A DNA stretch of 64,000 nucleotides, from contig FJOG01000052.1 in assembly GCA_900073065.1 (NCBI GenBank), positions 1,166 through 65,165 of the forward strand. The letters run 5' to 3'. The notes below the pieces were generated by a model. It searched no databases. It had not been told where the DNA came from and saw nothing but the letters and a program-made list of their open reading frames with translations. How positions within the stretch are numbered: the stretch's first letter is position 1; each line of letters starts with the position of its first letter. Shown here piece after piece: positions 12,046 through 22,367 of this stretch. A program made the position numbers and the translations under genes. The stretch is from Phialocephala subalpina. Lineage: Eukaryota > Ascomycota > Leotiomycetes > Helotiales > Mollisiaceae.

Positions 12046-12990
12046 AATATGGAAGGACGAATCTAGCAATCATTGATCCGCAAAATGAAGCAGTGAGCTT
12101 CTGCAAAACGGGGAGCGAAAGGTGAAGTGTCTCTATCGGGATCTCTTCTTTCCTCTTTCATTGGTGTGGATAGATGCATGTGACAGAAGTAAGAACTGGA
12201 GGTTTACTGGAAGACTGATGTAGCTATAAGTTATTTGATTGTAAATTTCTGCTGTCAATTTTTGCACAAATTTCTGACACAGGTCCTCAATTCACCGAAT
12301 GCTGTGTGAATGTGAGAATGCAATTGTATCTAAACCCAAACAGACTTTCTTTACCTCAGGTCTAATACATGTGGAACTATCATTTATTGTGCCCCGCATG
12401 AGCTTATCAGGACTTGATTAGATCTATGAACTAGCGTTCGTTATATGTACTGTGATGATGCTTCTTTGATTCAACGCAGAAAAATGATGACCGTTTGCCT
12501 TCCATCTGAGGATTATCCGCATGTACCATTCCAAATATGTTCCGAGACCACTTTTGTCGAAGCTGATGTTCCTATCAAACAGTCTACATTTCCGTGCTCC
12601 CCGTCACTCTTACCCAATTAGGCTGTTCCTCTTACTGTACGAAGAATTGGTCATCGAATCCATGCAACATCTCCATCGGATCAGTGGGAGGGGAGTTTGC
12701 AGAACGTCGGCCACGTCTACAAACTTCTTTAGTCATACAAAAAAAAGGGCCCGAAACCCCTTTCTACCATAGTACCGGTGTCTGATAGAGAAGAGAAATC
12801 TCCGAACAAGCTTTTAAACCAATAAACCGCAAACGCTCCATTCTTTGCAGATTCCAAGGTATCCATGTCTCTCTCCTCTCACTTCAATACCGTTGGTATC
12901 AATATTTCAAAATCATTGAGGAATCACATTAATATATTCTATTCAACTTTAGCAATTAGTGGCCGAGGAAGAAAGACAGCGACGAAAAAC
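12046..12990. other. intergenic
   Basis: About 0.9 kb between the P450 and the esterase gene. Short open frames near 12521-12785 show no family resemblance. An ATG at 12865 lies in frame-independent sequence upstream of the chosen esterase start. Nothing else was seen. Confidence 0.4.
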
Positions 12991-14459
12991 ATGGAAGCGC
13001 TTACCAAATTGATCGATGAAAGCACCACTCCTGGCACCCCGGCTTATGTGGCGCCTACAATTGTTGGCACTGTCATTGCTCCAGGTAGTATTTGATGAAC
13101 TTCTATCGTCTGAAGGGTACGCAGAGTGGCTGACTCTGCACAGGAAAGGTTTTGTGGCAGCATGCAGGTGGTGTAGGTCAGAAAGAAGGTGAGAGTGTCA
13201 CAGCCGACTCGGTGTTTTGGCTGGCATCGCAATCGAAATTGATGTGCACGGTCGCGTCTCTGATAACGGTTGAGAAAGGCCTTATTGGACTGGATGATGA
13301 TGTTTCAGAGATTCTTCCTGATCTTGCAGCCTTGGAAGTTCTGGATGGAGGAGAAGATGCAGATGGCATTCCGACCACGAAGCCGAGACAAAACAAGATT
13401 ACTCTAAGGTAAGGCCTCATGAACGAAGAACGTTTGTTTCGGGTGTTGACTTGCAGCCAGGCTTCTGCTATCTCATCAAAGTGGCGTAGGTTATGATGCT
13501 ATGCCCTTTTCCGTCTACATATGGGCGCAGAAAGCAGGGCTAACTTCCACGACACTGGACTCCACACAAGTTAGTTCTGCGTGTCCAACAAGAGCACTAA
13601 GGTGAAACGACTTACTGGTGATAGAAATCCATGAGAATTTGCCCATTAGCTTTCGAACCTGGCACTAGTTGGTCATATGGGGCAGGTATCGACTGGGCGG
13701 GAGAATTGGTAAGGCAGAAGAAATCCCCTCTTACAGCCAGAACGCTAACAAGCAGCCTAAAAAGGTGGCTCGACTCAATAAAACTACCCTTGAGGAGTTC
13801 TACAAGACGAATATCTGGAATCCTTTAGGCATGGTAAAGTCTACATATCATCCTGCAAAATTCAGCGAGAGCATCGTTCTTCCGTACCTCCGCGACGAAA
13901 CTGGTGAGCTCAAGCTCGAACCACTTCCCGTACCCATTGAGGCTCCTACTGAGACTGCTGGTCATGGTGTCTGGAGTACCCCGAACGACTATATGAAACT
14001 GCTAGGTGCGCTACTCGATGGTGGAGGACCAATCTTGAGCCAGAAATCGGTCGACGAGATCTTTACCCCGCAATGTTTGAAGCCCGACGCGCTCATGGAG
14101 ATGGTTCAAGGCCCTTATAAGCCGGCTCTTGGTCCCTCGATACCTGTGGATCAGAAGATCGATCATGGGCTGGCTGGGTTGATTAATCACACGGACTTTC
14201 CCGGCCGTCGACTAGCTGGTGCCCTGCAGTGGTCAGGAATGCCAAATCTCATTTGGGTAAGATCGTCCACTAGCATTACAAATTTGAGTTGTGCGATAGA
14301 TTATGTCTGTGTTGCTGATTGAAGAGATAGTGGGTCGACCGAAAGACGGGTATTGCTGCAACGACGTTTTTGCAGCTCATGCCAGTTGGTGATACAATCG
14401 CTGGCGAATTTAATGTTCGTTTCGAAGAGGCCGTTTATCAGGCTTTTGGGCCCAAGTGA
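12991..14459 (+). CDS. beta-lactamase-fold serine hydrolase / esterase
   Basis: A class C beta-lactamase-like serine hydrolase, the fold of EstB esterases and of LovD-type acyltransferases. Five introns restore one frame of about 400 residues. The serine motif SQSK (S-x-x-K) lies in FWLASQSKLM, followed by LLSHQSGVGYD, FEPGTSWSYGAGIDWAG (Tyr motif region), NPLGM, GHGVWSTPNDY, HGLAGLIN and a C-terminal WWVDRKTGIA segment. No signal peptide is evident, so it is probably cytosolic. In this neighbourhood its natural job would be hydrolysing the ester or lactone made by the Baeyer-Villiger enzyme, but acyl transfer is also possible. The start is MEALTKLIDE. The acceptor for the intron before LLLSHQSG must be the second of two close AGs to keep frame. 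Confidence 0.82.
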
Positions 14460-14957
14460 AGCGCTGAGTTCTCGGACAAGGGAATGGGGTATAGTGAGCG
14501 AGGGGCAAAATGCACACGGTAGTTAAGGAATATCAATAGAAACTGCAAATGAATTGTAGTACCCAATATGTCCCTACTTGACAGTGATCACCAGTAATTT
14601 TATCCTATGCGAGCAAATTATACCACCAGCCAGGCATCCCCACAACGTTCAGATTAAATTTGAATTTGCCTTAGACTCGATTGTGTTTCAATCAAAGCAA
14701 TGGGCTCAAACCGATGTACCACAAGCCCCCATAATCTCATATTTGAATAAATACACGCAACGTAAGTTAGGCTCAAATTGGCTCATGCCTATTCATAAAC
14801 TTCTTGTGATCGAGACTTTTATGATTTATGAAGTGATATGGATGTGATCAAAAGCGACAATATATGATCCGATGTCGAAAATGATGAATAGGAGGGACGA
14901 GTTCAACTGCACACCTTTTCAATAGCTGCCCGCAGCAAAACACAAAGAATTAATAAT
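14460..14957. other. intergenic
   Basis: Between convergent esterase and SDR genes. An 89-codon open frame on the plus strand resembles nothing and has no supporting context. It likely contains both 3' untranslated regions. Confidence 0.4.
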
Positions 14958-15755
14958 CTAGGGAAACCCCCCATTAACGGGAATGACCTGGCCAGTAATG
15001 TACGATGAACCGTCACCCAGCAAGAACATGATCGTGTCCGCCTGCTCCCCAGGCCGACCCAATCTGCCCAAAGGAATCATCGCCAATCCGGCTGTTAATG
15101 CCTCCCCCCTGCCTTTTGGATCAGACAGCTGCGCTCGTGCAAGTGGCGTGTCAGTTCCTCCAGGAGCGACAAGATTGACTCGAATACCCTTGTGCGCCCA
15201 ATCGAGAGACCATGAACGGGTGAGACCCAATACCGCATGTTTACTTGCCGTGTATGCCGTCAGCGTAGGCCAAGCGCACAGTGAGGCACTGGATCCGATG
15301 TTGACAATGCTGGCACGCGTTCTGGAAGGAGCAGTCACTGTCCGACCAACATTGGGAGACTCCTTATCCACCATCTCAAGAAAAGCGGTCGTTATGTTCC
15401 ATGTTCCTATCACGTTGACAGCCATAGTACGTTGGAAAGTCTCATCGCTCTGAATGTATCCGTCGCCGCCCGGGCAGATGCCTGCACTATTAACGACGCC
15501 ATCAATGCGAGGAGAGATTGCGGTGATGGCTTTGTAGAGCTCAGTCACGCTGCTGCGAGAGCTCACATCGATGGAGCCATGATAATGAACCGTCTCGAGC
15601 AATGCTTCGAACTCGGGGGGCGCAGAGGCCTTCAGGTCGATAGCGTGGACTATGGCAGATGCAACTGCGAGCTTCAAGACCAGTGCAAGTCCAATCCCAG
15701 AACCGCCGCCGGTAACGATGTAATGCTTCTGGGCAAAAAATGAGGTCGACATCAT
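14958..15755 (-). CDS. short-chain dehydrogenase/reductase (SDR), copy 1
   Basis: A classical SDR of about 265 residues in a single exon, oxidising or reducing an alcohol/ketone with NAD(P). The cofactor motif is TGGGSGIG, followed by DVSSRSSV, NSAGICPGG, INIGSSAS-like SIVNIGSSAS, the catalytic YTASK and the post-active-site LVAPGGTDTPL. It ends with ITGQVIPVNGGFP, typical of SDRs. The start is the pair MMSTSFF, about 11 codons before the glycine motif; longer versions would begin at a non-ATG codon. It is a clear paralogue of the SDR at 21090-21929, sharing the DETFQRT.AVN.TGTWN and SASKHAVLGLTR-type blocks. It may replace the dead zinc dehydrogenase. Confidence 0.88.
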   Translation of the reverse strand: MMSTSFFAQKHYIVTGGGSGIGLALVLKLAVASAIVHAIDLKASAPPEFEALLETVHYHGSIDVSSRSSVTELYKAITAISPRIDGVVNSAGICPGGDGYIQSDETFQRTMAVNVIGTWNITTAFLEMVDKESPNVGRTVTAPSRTRASIVNIGSSASLCAWPTLTAYTASKHAVLGLTRSWSLDWAHKGIRVNLVAPGGTDTPLARAQLSDPKGRGEALTAGLAMIPLGRLGRPGEQADTIMFLLGDGSSYITGQVIPVNGGFP

Positions 15756-16509
15756 CAATATTTGACGCTCGAACACTGGACTTTGGTGATTGCGATGGTG
15801 GTATTCTGAGAATAGGTGCAATAGGGTGACCTGTCTTAACCTGGAAATTGCTGACAGATTTTGCAACGAGGTGAATCCACTGCAAAGATAGTCTGAGCAT
15901 TTGTAACCTACTTGTCTTCTCAGTGCAGAGACTCAATGAGTCACGTCAGATTAGTGAGCAGAGGCCATTCAGCAAAGAGAGTGCTACTTAGTCACTCGAT
16001 CAGTAGTCATAAGAGTGAAGGTTCATCGTTGTGAGCACAGCAGATGCAAATTACTTCATATATGATGCCGGAAAGCAAATCGGCATATGATATCCTGGGC
16101 AAAGTCATTGTCTCACTCGTGATGCGTGAGGCCATCGTTGAAGGACGCATAGAGTGGCGGCAGGATGTCACAGCAGCCTACCTCCTTCTTGACATTTCAT
16201 CGTTGGGCAAAATCGACGAGGTTATGATATTTCAGCTGCTGGTGGTGGTGGTGGAATAACTTTCAGCAGATGACGTGACACAACCCTGAATCTCGGTCGA
16301 AAGAACTTGATTCGGTATGGAAGTACGAAATCCAGCTATAAATAGCTATTTCGTGGGAGTTGAGGCAATTTCAAGATCATATTCAGATGTCATCTAGAAA
16401 CGCGCCCTGTATCATCCCTCTTCGCAACTTCAATTTATGGGCCAGACTTGCAATTTTGCAACAACACTTGAGGAATATCAACGACACGATCACGAATAAA
16501 ATCTGTAAA
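15756..16509. other. intergenic
   Basis: About 750 bases between the SDR and the AtuA-like fragment. A 71-codon plus-strand frame at 16044-16259 has no family resemblance. Nothing else is supported. Confidence 0.4.
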
Positions 16510-17271
16510 TCACTTCCCCAGAGAATCCAAACGACTTGAACTACTCACTCCTCGTCCCAAACACCCATAAATCACAAAGTCCACAGCCCAAATATGCTGA
16601 AATTTGACTCTTTCAATGTAGAATTCGTCGCTCCAATCTTCCCCCATGAGCCGCTTCATCCGACCGGCAGTAAGAAAGCTCCGAAGCCATGGCCAAGCTC
16701 CCTCTTTTCGTACAAGCAGACCAATATTGATATTAGATCCCTTATCACCTGAGCGTGCAAGAGCAATATCCCCCGGGCGTGCCCTTTTGGTTAGTTCGAA
16801 CATGGGCAATTCTACTGGCGAAGTAGGCTCGTAGTTCTCTCGAGGCGGGACGGTCTCGTACTGTGGTGGGTGGCGGGCATTTATCAAGGACTCAATCTGA
16901 CCATCTGCTGAGAGCAACATAATCGACTCATCTAGATCATTTTGAGGAAACATTGCTGGGTAGAAGGCGACATAAGGTAGCGGTAGTGCCGTCCTTAGAT
17001 CCAATGAGAGGTGAAAGCCTACTAATAGGTGTCAGTTCTCAGTATATACATAACAGGAGCCAGGTCAAAGGATCTGCGAGCCTGAAAAGTGCTGCATGCC
17101 GAACTCTCCTACCCTCTTGAGCAACCCAATAATGATGTCTCGCGACACAGCTTGCGCAAACAAACGGCAATAAGTCGTGCTACTCAACTGAGTCAATGGA
17201 TCAGGCTCTCTGATCCCAATAATCTGAAACTCAAGGACTTCGAAATCTTTCAGAATATCTCTTTTCTCTAG
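16510..17271 (-). pseudogene. 5'-truncated AtuA-like (DUF1446) gene
   Basis: Only the C-terminal third of an acyclic-terpene-utilisation AtuA-like protein is present. Recognisable blocks are DFEVLEFQIIGIREPDPLTQ, STTYCRLFAQA and GEFGMQHFSG. After an intron come LRTALPLPYVAFYPAMFP, ARSGDKGSNINIGLLVR, WPWLRSFLT, IERVKFQHIWAVDFVIYG and a terminal GRGVSSSSRLDSLGK. Proteins of this family are about 600 residues, so the N-terminal ~350 are missing. No recognisable exon lies in the 800 bp upstream, and no ATG is suitably placed. The intron between the two blocks has a GC dinucleotide in a poor donor context. Probably a dead remnant. In bacteria AtuA takes part in geraniol/citronellol breakdown; fungal roles are not established. 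Confidence 0.7.
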
Positions 17272-18079
17272 CCCCACTTAGTGTCACCTCAATCACCACC
17301 ATCCTTGATTCGAATCGTATTCTCTATTCATGCTCTTCCAAATTCTGAACCATACCCTTAGGCTATTACTTTGATAACTTGATCATTCAATAACAATCAA
17401 TGACAAATAGTCGGACAACGAAAACCGCAGCCTCGAGGGGTTATGCATTCAGAAGCCATTGTATTCCAGCTCCAACGTCTTCGAATTGGGACTATATCAC
17501 ATAAAGCCAGTTGCCTATCATTCGCACTCCATTTATCGCCAACCATACCTCGAATCTTCCAATCGGCAATTAATTTCGTCAAGTCTCAGCTACGGCAACT
17601 TTAATCACCTGCCACATCAATCTGACTAAAAAACGGGTTTGTCAACGACCCTCCCTGTCACAACATCCAGGTTACAAATCCTAGTCACAGGATTTCCCAG
17701 ATATGCTTAGTCCTAGATAGGCTTGCGTGCTGCGAACCTGCTGCACCTGCTTAGTGAGCTCGGTTTTGCGGAGACAAAAGCGGGGTGATCAGAAGAATAG
17801 GGGATCGACCGGAGGACACGTTCTGTCGGCGTCTAAGTGAGTCAGAATGTGGGTAAATCATGGAGAAGTGAATGGAATTTTGATGGACTTGGGCCACACC
17901 CCGCTTTTCAAATGCTTCCCAAGCCTTCCAAAGGTTTCAGCTCGTGTTGAGGTCTTCAGTATAACCTTGAGCTTATCTGCACCAAGAATGTGAGAGTCTT
18001 CAAGCACTAGAGATAGGAGCAAGCACCTCTCTACTTCAACCACATACAAAGAATCGATCTTCATATTCCTCATTTCTCT
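17272..18079. other. intergenic; missing 5' part of AtuA-like gene
   Basis: About 800 bases between the AtuA-like remnant and the divergent TRI12-type transporter. I looked for the missing upstream AtuA exons on the minus strand and found none. The right end must hold the transporter promoter. Confidence 0.4.
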
Positions 18080-20381
18080 ATGGCAGACCAAATTTATCGA
18101 GAAGAAACTCTGCAGGATGCTCCAGTGAATCAACATCCTCACATACCTCGTTTTGCCCACCGTGCCCATCTCCCTCCTCCACCAAAGCGCGATGATACTG
18201 GGCACCAAGAAGATGTCAAGTATTCTCACCTTCTTGCAAAGGAGGAGAGCGATATCCCGTCCGGGTACTTCAGAAGCGTTCGATTTCTTGGCACAATGAT
18301 CTCAATGTCACTGACAGTTGTTTCATCCTATTTTGGATTTGCTGTCCCTGCCTCCGTACTCACATACATTAATCTCGACATTGGTATGATGCTTCCGCCT
18401 TTATTTCCTTGAGTCATATCGTGCTCTTCATGGCACACTAACACAGAGGATCAGGACCTAGTGAAAACTCAAGTCTGTTTACCATTGTCTGGACGATGTG
18501 CAATGCAATCAGTCTCTTAATCACAGGGCGTCTGTCGGACAAGTTCGGAAGACGATATTTTCTGCTCTTTGCTGGAGCCCTGGCGGTGATTGGGGGAATA
18601 GTTGCCTGTACTGCAAAGACGATGAATACTCTGATTGGTGCTAACGTTGTCATTGGTATGGCTTCAGGTGTACACTCTTCCCAGTCACTGTTTACAGGAG
18701 GTCAGTCCCCATGTCCATTGTTTCTAGATTAATCCCACGTACTGAACCCTTTTGCTGACTCTTGTGACTAGAGCTTATTCCGCATCGACATAAATTCATC
18801 GGCATGATGTTGATCTTGATTCCTATGGTGACCTCCACTGGGCTTGCAGCTTACATAGGCAGAGCGCTTGTCGAGACACGTAGCTGGAGATGGATATACT
18901 ATATCTACATCATGATAGTTGGTGAGTACATGAGTCGCTTAGATCCCTGATAGCACTTCTCAGTCTTGACCTTCTGTCTAACAGCTCTGATTCATAGGTT
19001 CTGGCTGGGTAATACAGATCTTCATTTACCACCCGGCTTCGTTTGTTCAACTACATGGTGGCTACCGATCGAAGGCGGAGGAGTTCAAACGCGTAGATCA
19101 TTTTGGTCTTTTTTTCCTCATTGCCGGGCTCACATTATTCTTGCTTGGAGTTTCGTGGGGGGGAAATCCTCAGTCATGGACCTCTGGCAAAATTCTAGGC
19201 TTGATCATCACTGGTGGAATAACCCTCATCGCCTTCGGCGTCTACGAGGCCTACACACCAAGTCCGAATCCAATGGTCGACTTAACTTTGTTCAAGGATA
19301 TCCAAGGATATCTATGCTTGAACATCGTCTCCATGGCTGCGGGTGCTATGTACATTGCACTGAATGTCATATGGCCTCAACGTAAGTCTCATCTCTGGCT
19401 CCTAAATCTTGTTTTCGTCATCTTTCTTTTACTGACGAACCCATACCAGAGGTGTTCTTAGTATATAGCCCTTCAACCTCTGAGTGGCAGTCTCAGGCTT
19501 GGATGAGCGTGAGCACTCCTTGATCGCTCGCTCAACGGTCCATTTCATTAATTGATTTACAGACCACCATCGGTTGGGGAATCTGGGGTGGAATCGTTCT
19601 TCTCTTCCCTCTTGTCAATATTGTCAAGCATGTACGAAGGCAGATTTTAGGCCTTCTCATTTTGTCAGTCGTCTTCACTGCTGCATTATCTCAAGTTGGA
19701 CCAGGAGACAAGAAACAGGCAATCGCTTTCTCCTTCTTGACTGCTCTCCCAATCGGATGGCTTGAAACAGGCACAACCATCATTGTCCAACTTGACGCTG
19801 CTGATGCGGATGTTGGGATGGTTTATGGTATGTTCTTTTCGCTCTTCCTCTCAGCCCTGTAACTCCTGGTTTCCGCTACTTATTGCCCCTTCCAAGTCCT
19901 CCTATTCCTCACAACCTTGCCAAACCAAATGCTAATCGCCAACGCAGCCATTCTCTCCGGTCTCCGCTCCATCTCCGGCGCCACCTTCACAGCCGTCTTC
20001 GTCGCGATCCTAAATTCCAAAATAAAGTCCGACATAGCCTCACACGTCCCCATTGCCGCAATCACAGCTGGTCTTCCAGAAGCCTCACTGCCCGCTCTCT
20101 TCGCAGCCATCGCTGCCGAGTCGACCGCAGCGTTTGCAGCCGTTCCCGGCTTCACGCCTGAGATCGAAGCCGCCGTCTCAAGCGCCCTTGTTGAAGTCTA
20201 CTCCAGCGCCTTCAAGTACGTGTATTATGCTGCATTAGCCATTGGCGGTGCGGCAATCATTGCAGCGGCGTTTTTGAAAGATTATGACCCTCTGATGACA
20301 GGACATTTGCCTAAGCAGGTTTTTGCCTATGGTGAAGGCGTGGCTATTAGTTCTGATTTGGAGAAGAAAGCTGGAACATAG
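18080..20381 (+). CDS. MFS transporter, TRI12/siderophore-type efflux pump
   Basis: A 14-helix MFS transporter of the fungal TRI12 (trichothecene/siderophore efflux) family, in the plasma or vacuolar membrane. Exons joined by canonical introns give about 590 residues. The first donor follows LDI at 18384, and later junctions restore FTGELIPHRHK, IMIVGSGWVIQ, WPQQVFLVYS and MVYVLLFLTTLPNQ. The loop motif DKFGRRYF is the MFS signature. The C-terminus is DYDPLMTGHLPKQV, close to the tail of TRI12-like pumps. No lesion was seen. It probably exports a product or toxic intermediate of the neighbouring oxidative genes; the substrate is not inferable. Confidence 0.85.
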
Positions 20382-21089
20382 AAGCTGGGGCCGGCGTTTC
20401 TGGTGGTACATGGGAGCTCGTTGAGGTTGTTCCTAGGGATGACTCGAAAGAGGTTTAGGGTTTGATTTGGATGGTGAAATCACACGCGATTTAAGCTGCT
20501 GATGAGTGATTGGGGTTGATCATGGAGAGAAGTGTCGGATGGCAGAGTGGCACATGCTAGGACATCCGTTTATTTGCGTCTGAAGTTCTAAGTTAAAATC
20601 TATGATCAAACCGAGGGCATCTCCAGCCATTTCCTCCTCCTAAGCTAAGCTATATGTGTACAATACGTGATCGGTAACTGACAAAAAGAAACGGAATAAA
20701 ATGGATGCAATAGTCTCCGAATTTACGCAGCAATAGGATATGATCGATTTGACAACAGGAAAAGACGGTATGGACAGCATCACGTTTTCATTAATAGAAG
20801 TTTATTCATTTGAAAATAGCTTTATCTGCAAGTATCAAAATTCATCAGCAAGTACCAAAGCCCAAGCATCTCCACAAAGTTCATCCACTCCAGTAATTAT
20901 CATAAGCTATCAGTTGCTTCAGCAAGTGGACATAGTTAAGGGGAAACAATATAAATTCCGATATTTAAAAAGAGAGTTCTATTTATAAGATGAAGTTTAA
21001 ATAGATCTTAAATAGAGCTAGTCTCCAGAGAGTGAGGTGTGCGAAACATGCGAAATTACGCGATTTCCAACTAACACAAACAGACTATC
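20382..21089. other. intergenic
   Basis: About 700 bases between convergent transporter and SDR genes. It is moderately AT-rich from 20700 to 21000. One 82-codon frame resembles nothing. Confidence 0.4.
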
Positions 21090-21929
21090 TCAAGGCCATC
21101 CACCATTAACCTTCAAAATCTGCCCTGTAACATAACTTGCCTCATCACCCAATAAATAAACAATCACATTAGCCAGCTCCTCCGGCTCCGCAAACCGCTT
21201 CATCGGAATGAAGTTATAAACCTCCCTCGACATATCTCCCCTCTCCGCATCATTAAACTGCGCCGCCGATAGCGGCGTCCTCGTGCCACCAGGCGCAACA
21301 AGATTGACTCTCACACCATGTGGCGCAAAATCCAAAGCCCAGGTGCGCGTCAAACCGAGCACGGCGTGTTTGGACGCCGTGTAGGCTCCCAGAGTTTGAA
21401 ACCCGTGGTATGAGGCGCTGGAACCGACATTAACGATGCTGCAGATCCCACTGGAGCCGGGGGTCCAAGTGAATCGCTCTGTGGATAGAGAGGAAGGAGA
21501 GGTTTTCTGAATGTGCCGGAGCAGCTCGGTGGCTACGTTCCAGGTTCCGGTTAAATTGACGGCGATGGTGCGTTGGAACGTCTCATCGTCTTCGAGAATC
21601 CCGCCGCCGGATGGGCAGATACCGGCGCCGTTGACGAGGCCGCTTATTTTAGGGGTGAGCTGGAGGATGCTATTGAATGAGTTTTGGACTGAGGGGCGTG
21701 ATGAAACGTCGGTTGAGGGATAGAAGTGTACTTTTCCCGACAGGGTTGTGTTGCTGGCTTGAATTAAAGATGGTGGAGGGGAGTCGGCGCGGTCTACTAC
21801 ATGAACAGTTGCTGAGCGCTGGAGGAGCTTATGCACCGTCGCAAGTCCTATACCGGAGAACCCGCCCGAAACGACGTAGGCCCTGTTTGCGAGGCTGTGA
21901 GGTATTGCTGCCGCCATGATGAAAGTCAT
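21090..21929 (-). CDS. short-chain dehydrogenase/reductase (SDR), copy 2
   Basis: An intronless SDR of about 279 residues. The glycine motif reads SGGFSGIG (Thr replaced by Ser), followed by TDVSSRPSV, NGAGICPSGG, SIVNVGSSAS, the catalytic YTASK, LVAPGGTRTPLS and VTGQILKVNGGWP at the end. It is clearly related along its whole length to the SDR at 14958-15755, though the two have diverged considerably. The two flank the AtuA remnant and the TRI12-type pump on the same strand. ATGs at 21929 and 21917 are both possible; the second gives MAAAIPHSLANRAYVV. The substrate is unknown. Confidence 0.87.
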   Translation of the reverse strand: MTFIMAAAIPHSLANRAYVVSGGFSGIGLATVHKLLQRSATVHVVDRADSPPPSLIQASNTTLSGKVHFYPSTDVSSRPSVQNSFNSILQLTPKISGLVNGAGICPSGGGILEDDETFQRTIAVNLTGTWNVATELLRHIQKTSPSSLSTERFTWTPGSSGICSIVNVGSSASYHGFQTLGAYTASKHAVLGLTRTWALDFAPHGVRVNLVAPGGTRTPLSAAQFNDAERGDMSREVYNFIPMKRFAEPEELANVIVYLLGDEASYVTGQILKVNGGWP

Positions 21930-22367
21930 TGTCGAAGAACTTAACAAGTCGGATTAGAGGCAACGATAGGGAGAGTTCTGAGGATAGGAGTTAAGGTGAG
22001 TGACCTTCCACTCCCTGGAACTTGGAGATAAAATATTAAATGTCTTCGTAACTTGCGCCAATGGGAAACGGAATATGGTTATATTACAAGGCGTCTAAGT
22101 GGTTGTGAAAGAATGGCAGGAGGAGAAGATACTAGTTCGAGTGATAAGGCTTTGTCACGATTTGTGTAGTCATGCCCGAGGGCTGAAATTCAATCAACTG
22201 CTAATCATGCAGACCTCGCACTTTAAGGATAGACGATATGCAATTTGTCATGTTCGGATTAAATCGATATTTATGATCAAGCTGCTATAGAAGCAGAATA
22301 AGTCTCATTCAAAACACAGAACCTTAGACGTACCCGCGAAAACAATGTCGCAAAATAGACCTTGACT
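21930..22367. other. intergenic
   Basis: About 440 bases between the SDR start and the 3' end of the bZIP gene. Nothing coding was recognised. Confidence 0.4.

Noticed and set aside
4485..21929. Canonical secondary-metabolite cluster
   Set aside because: Tailoring-type enzymes and a pump are present but no PKS, NRPS, terpene synthase or DMATS; a catabolic reading fits as well or better.
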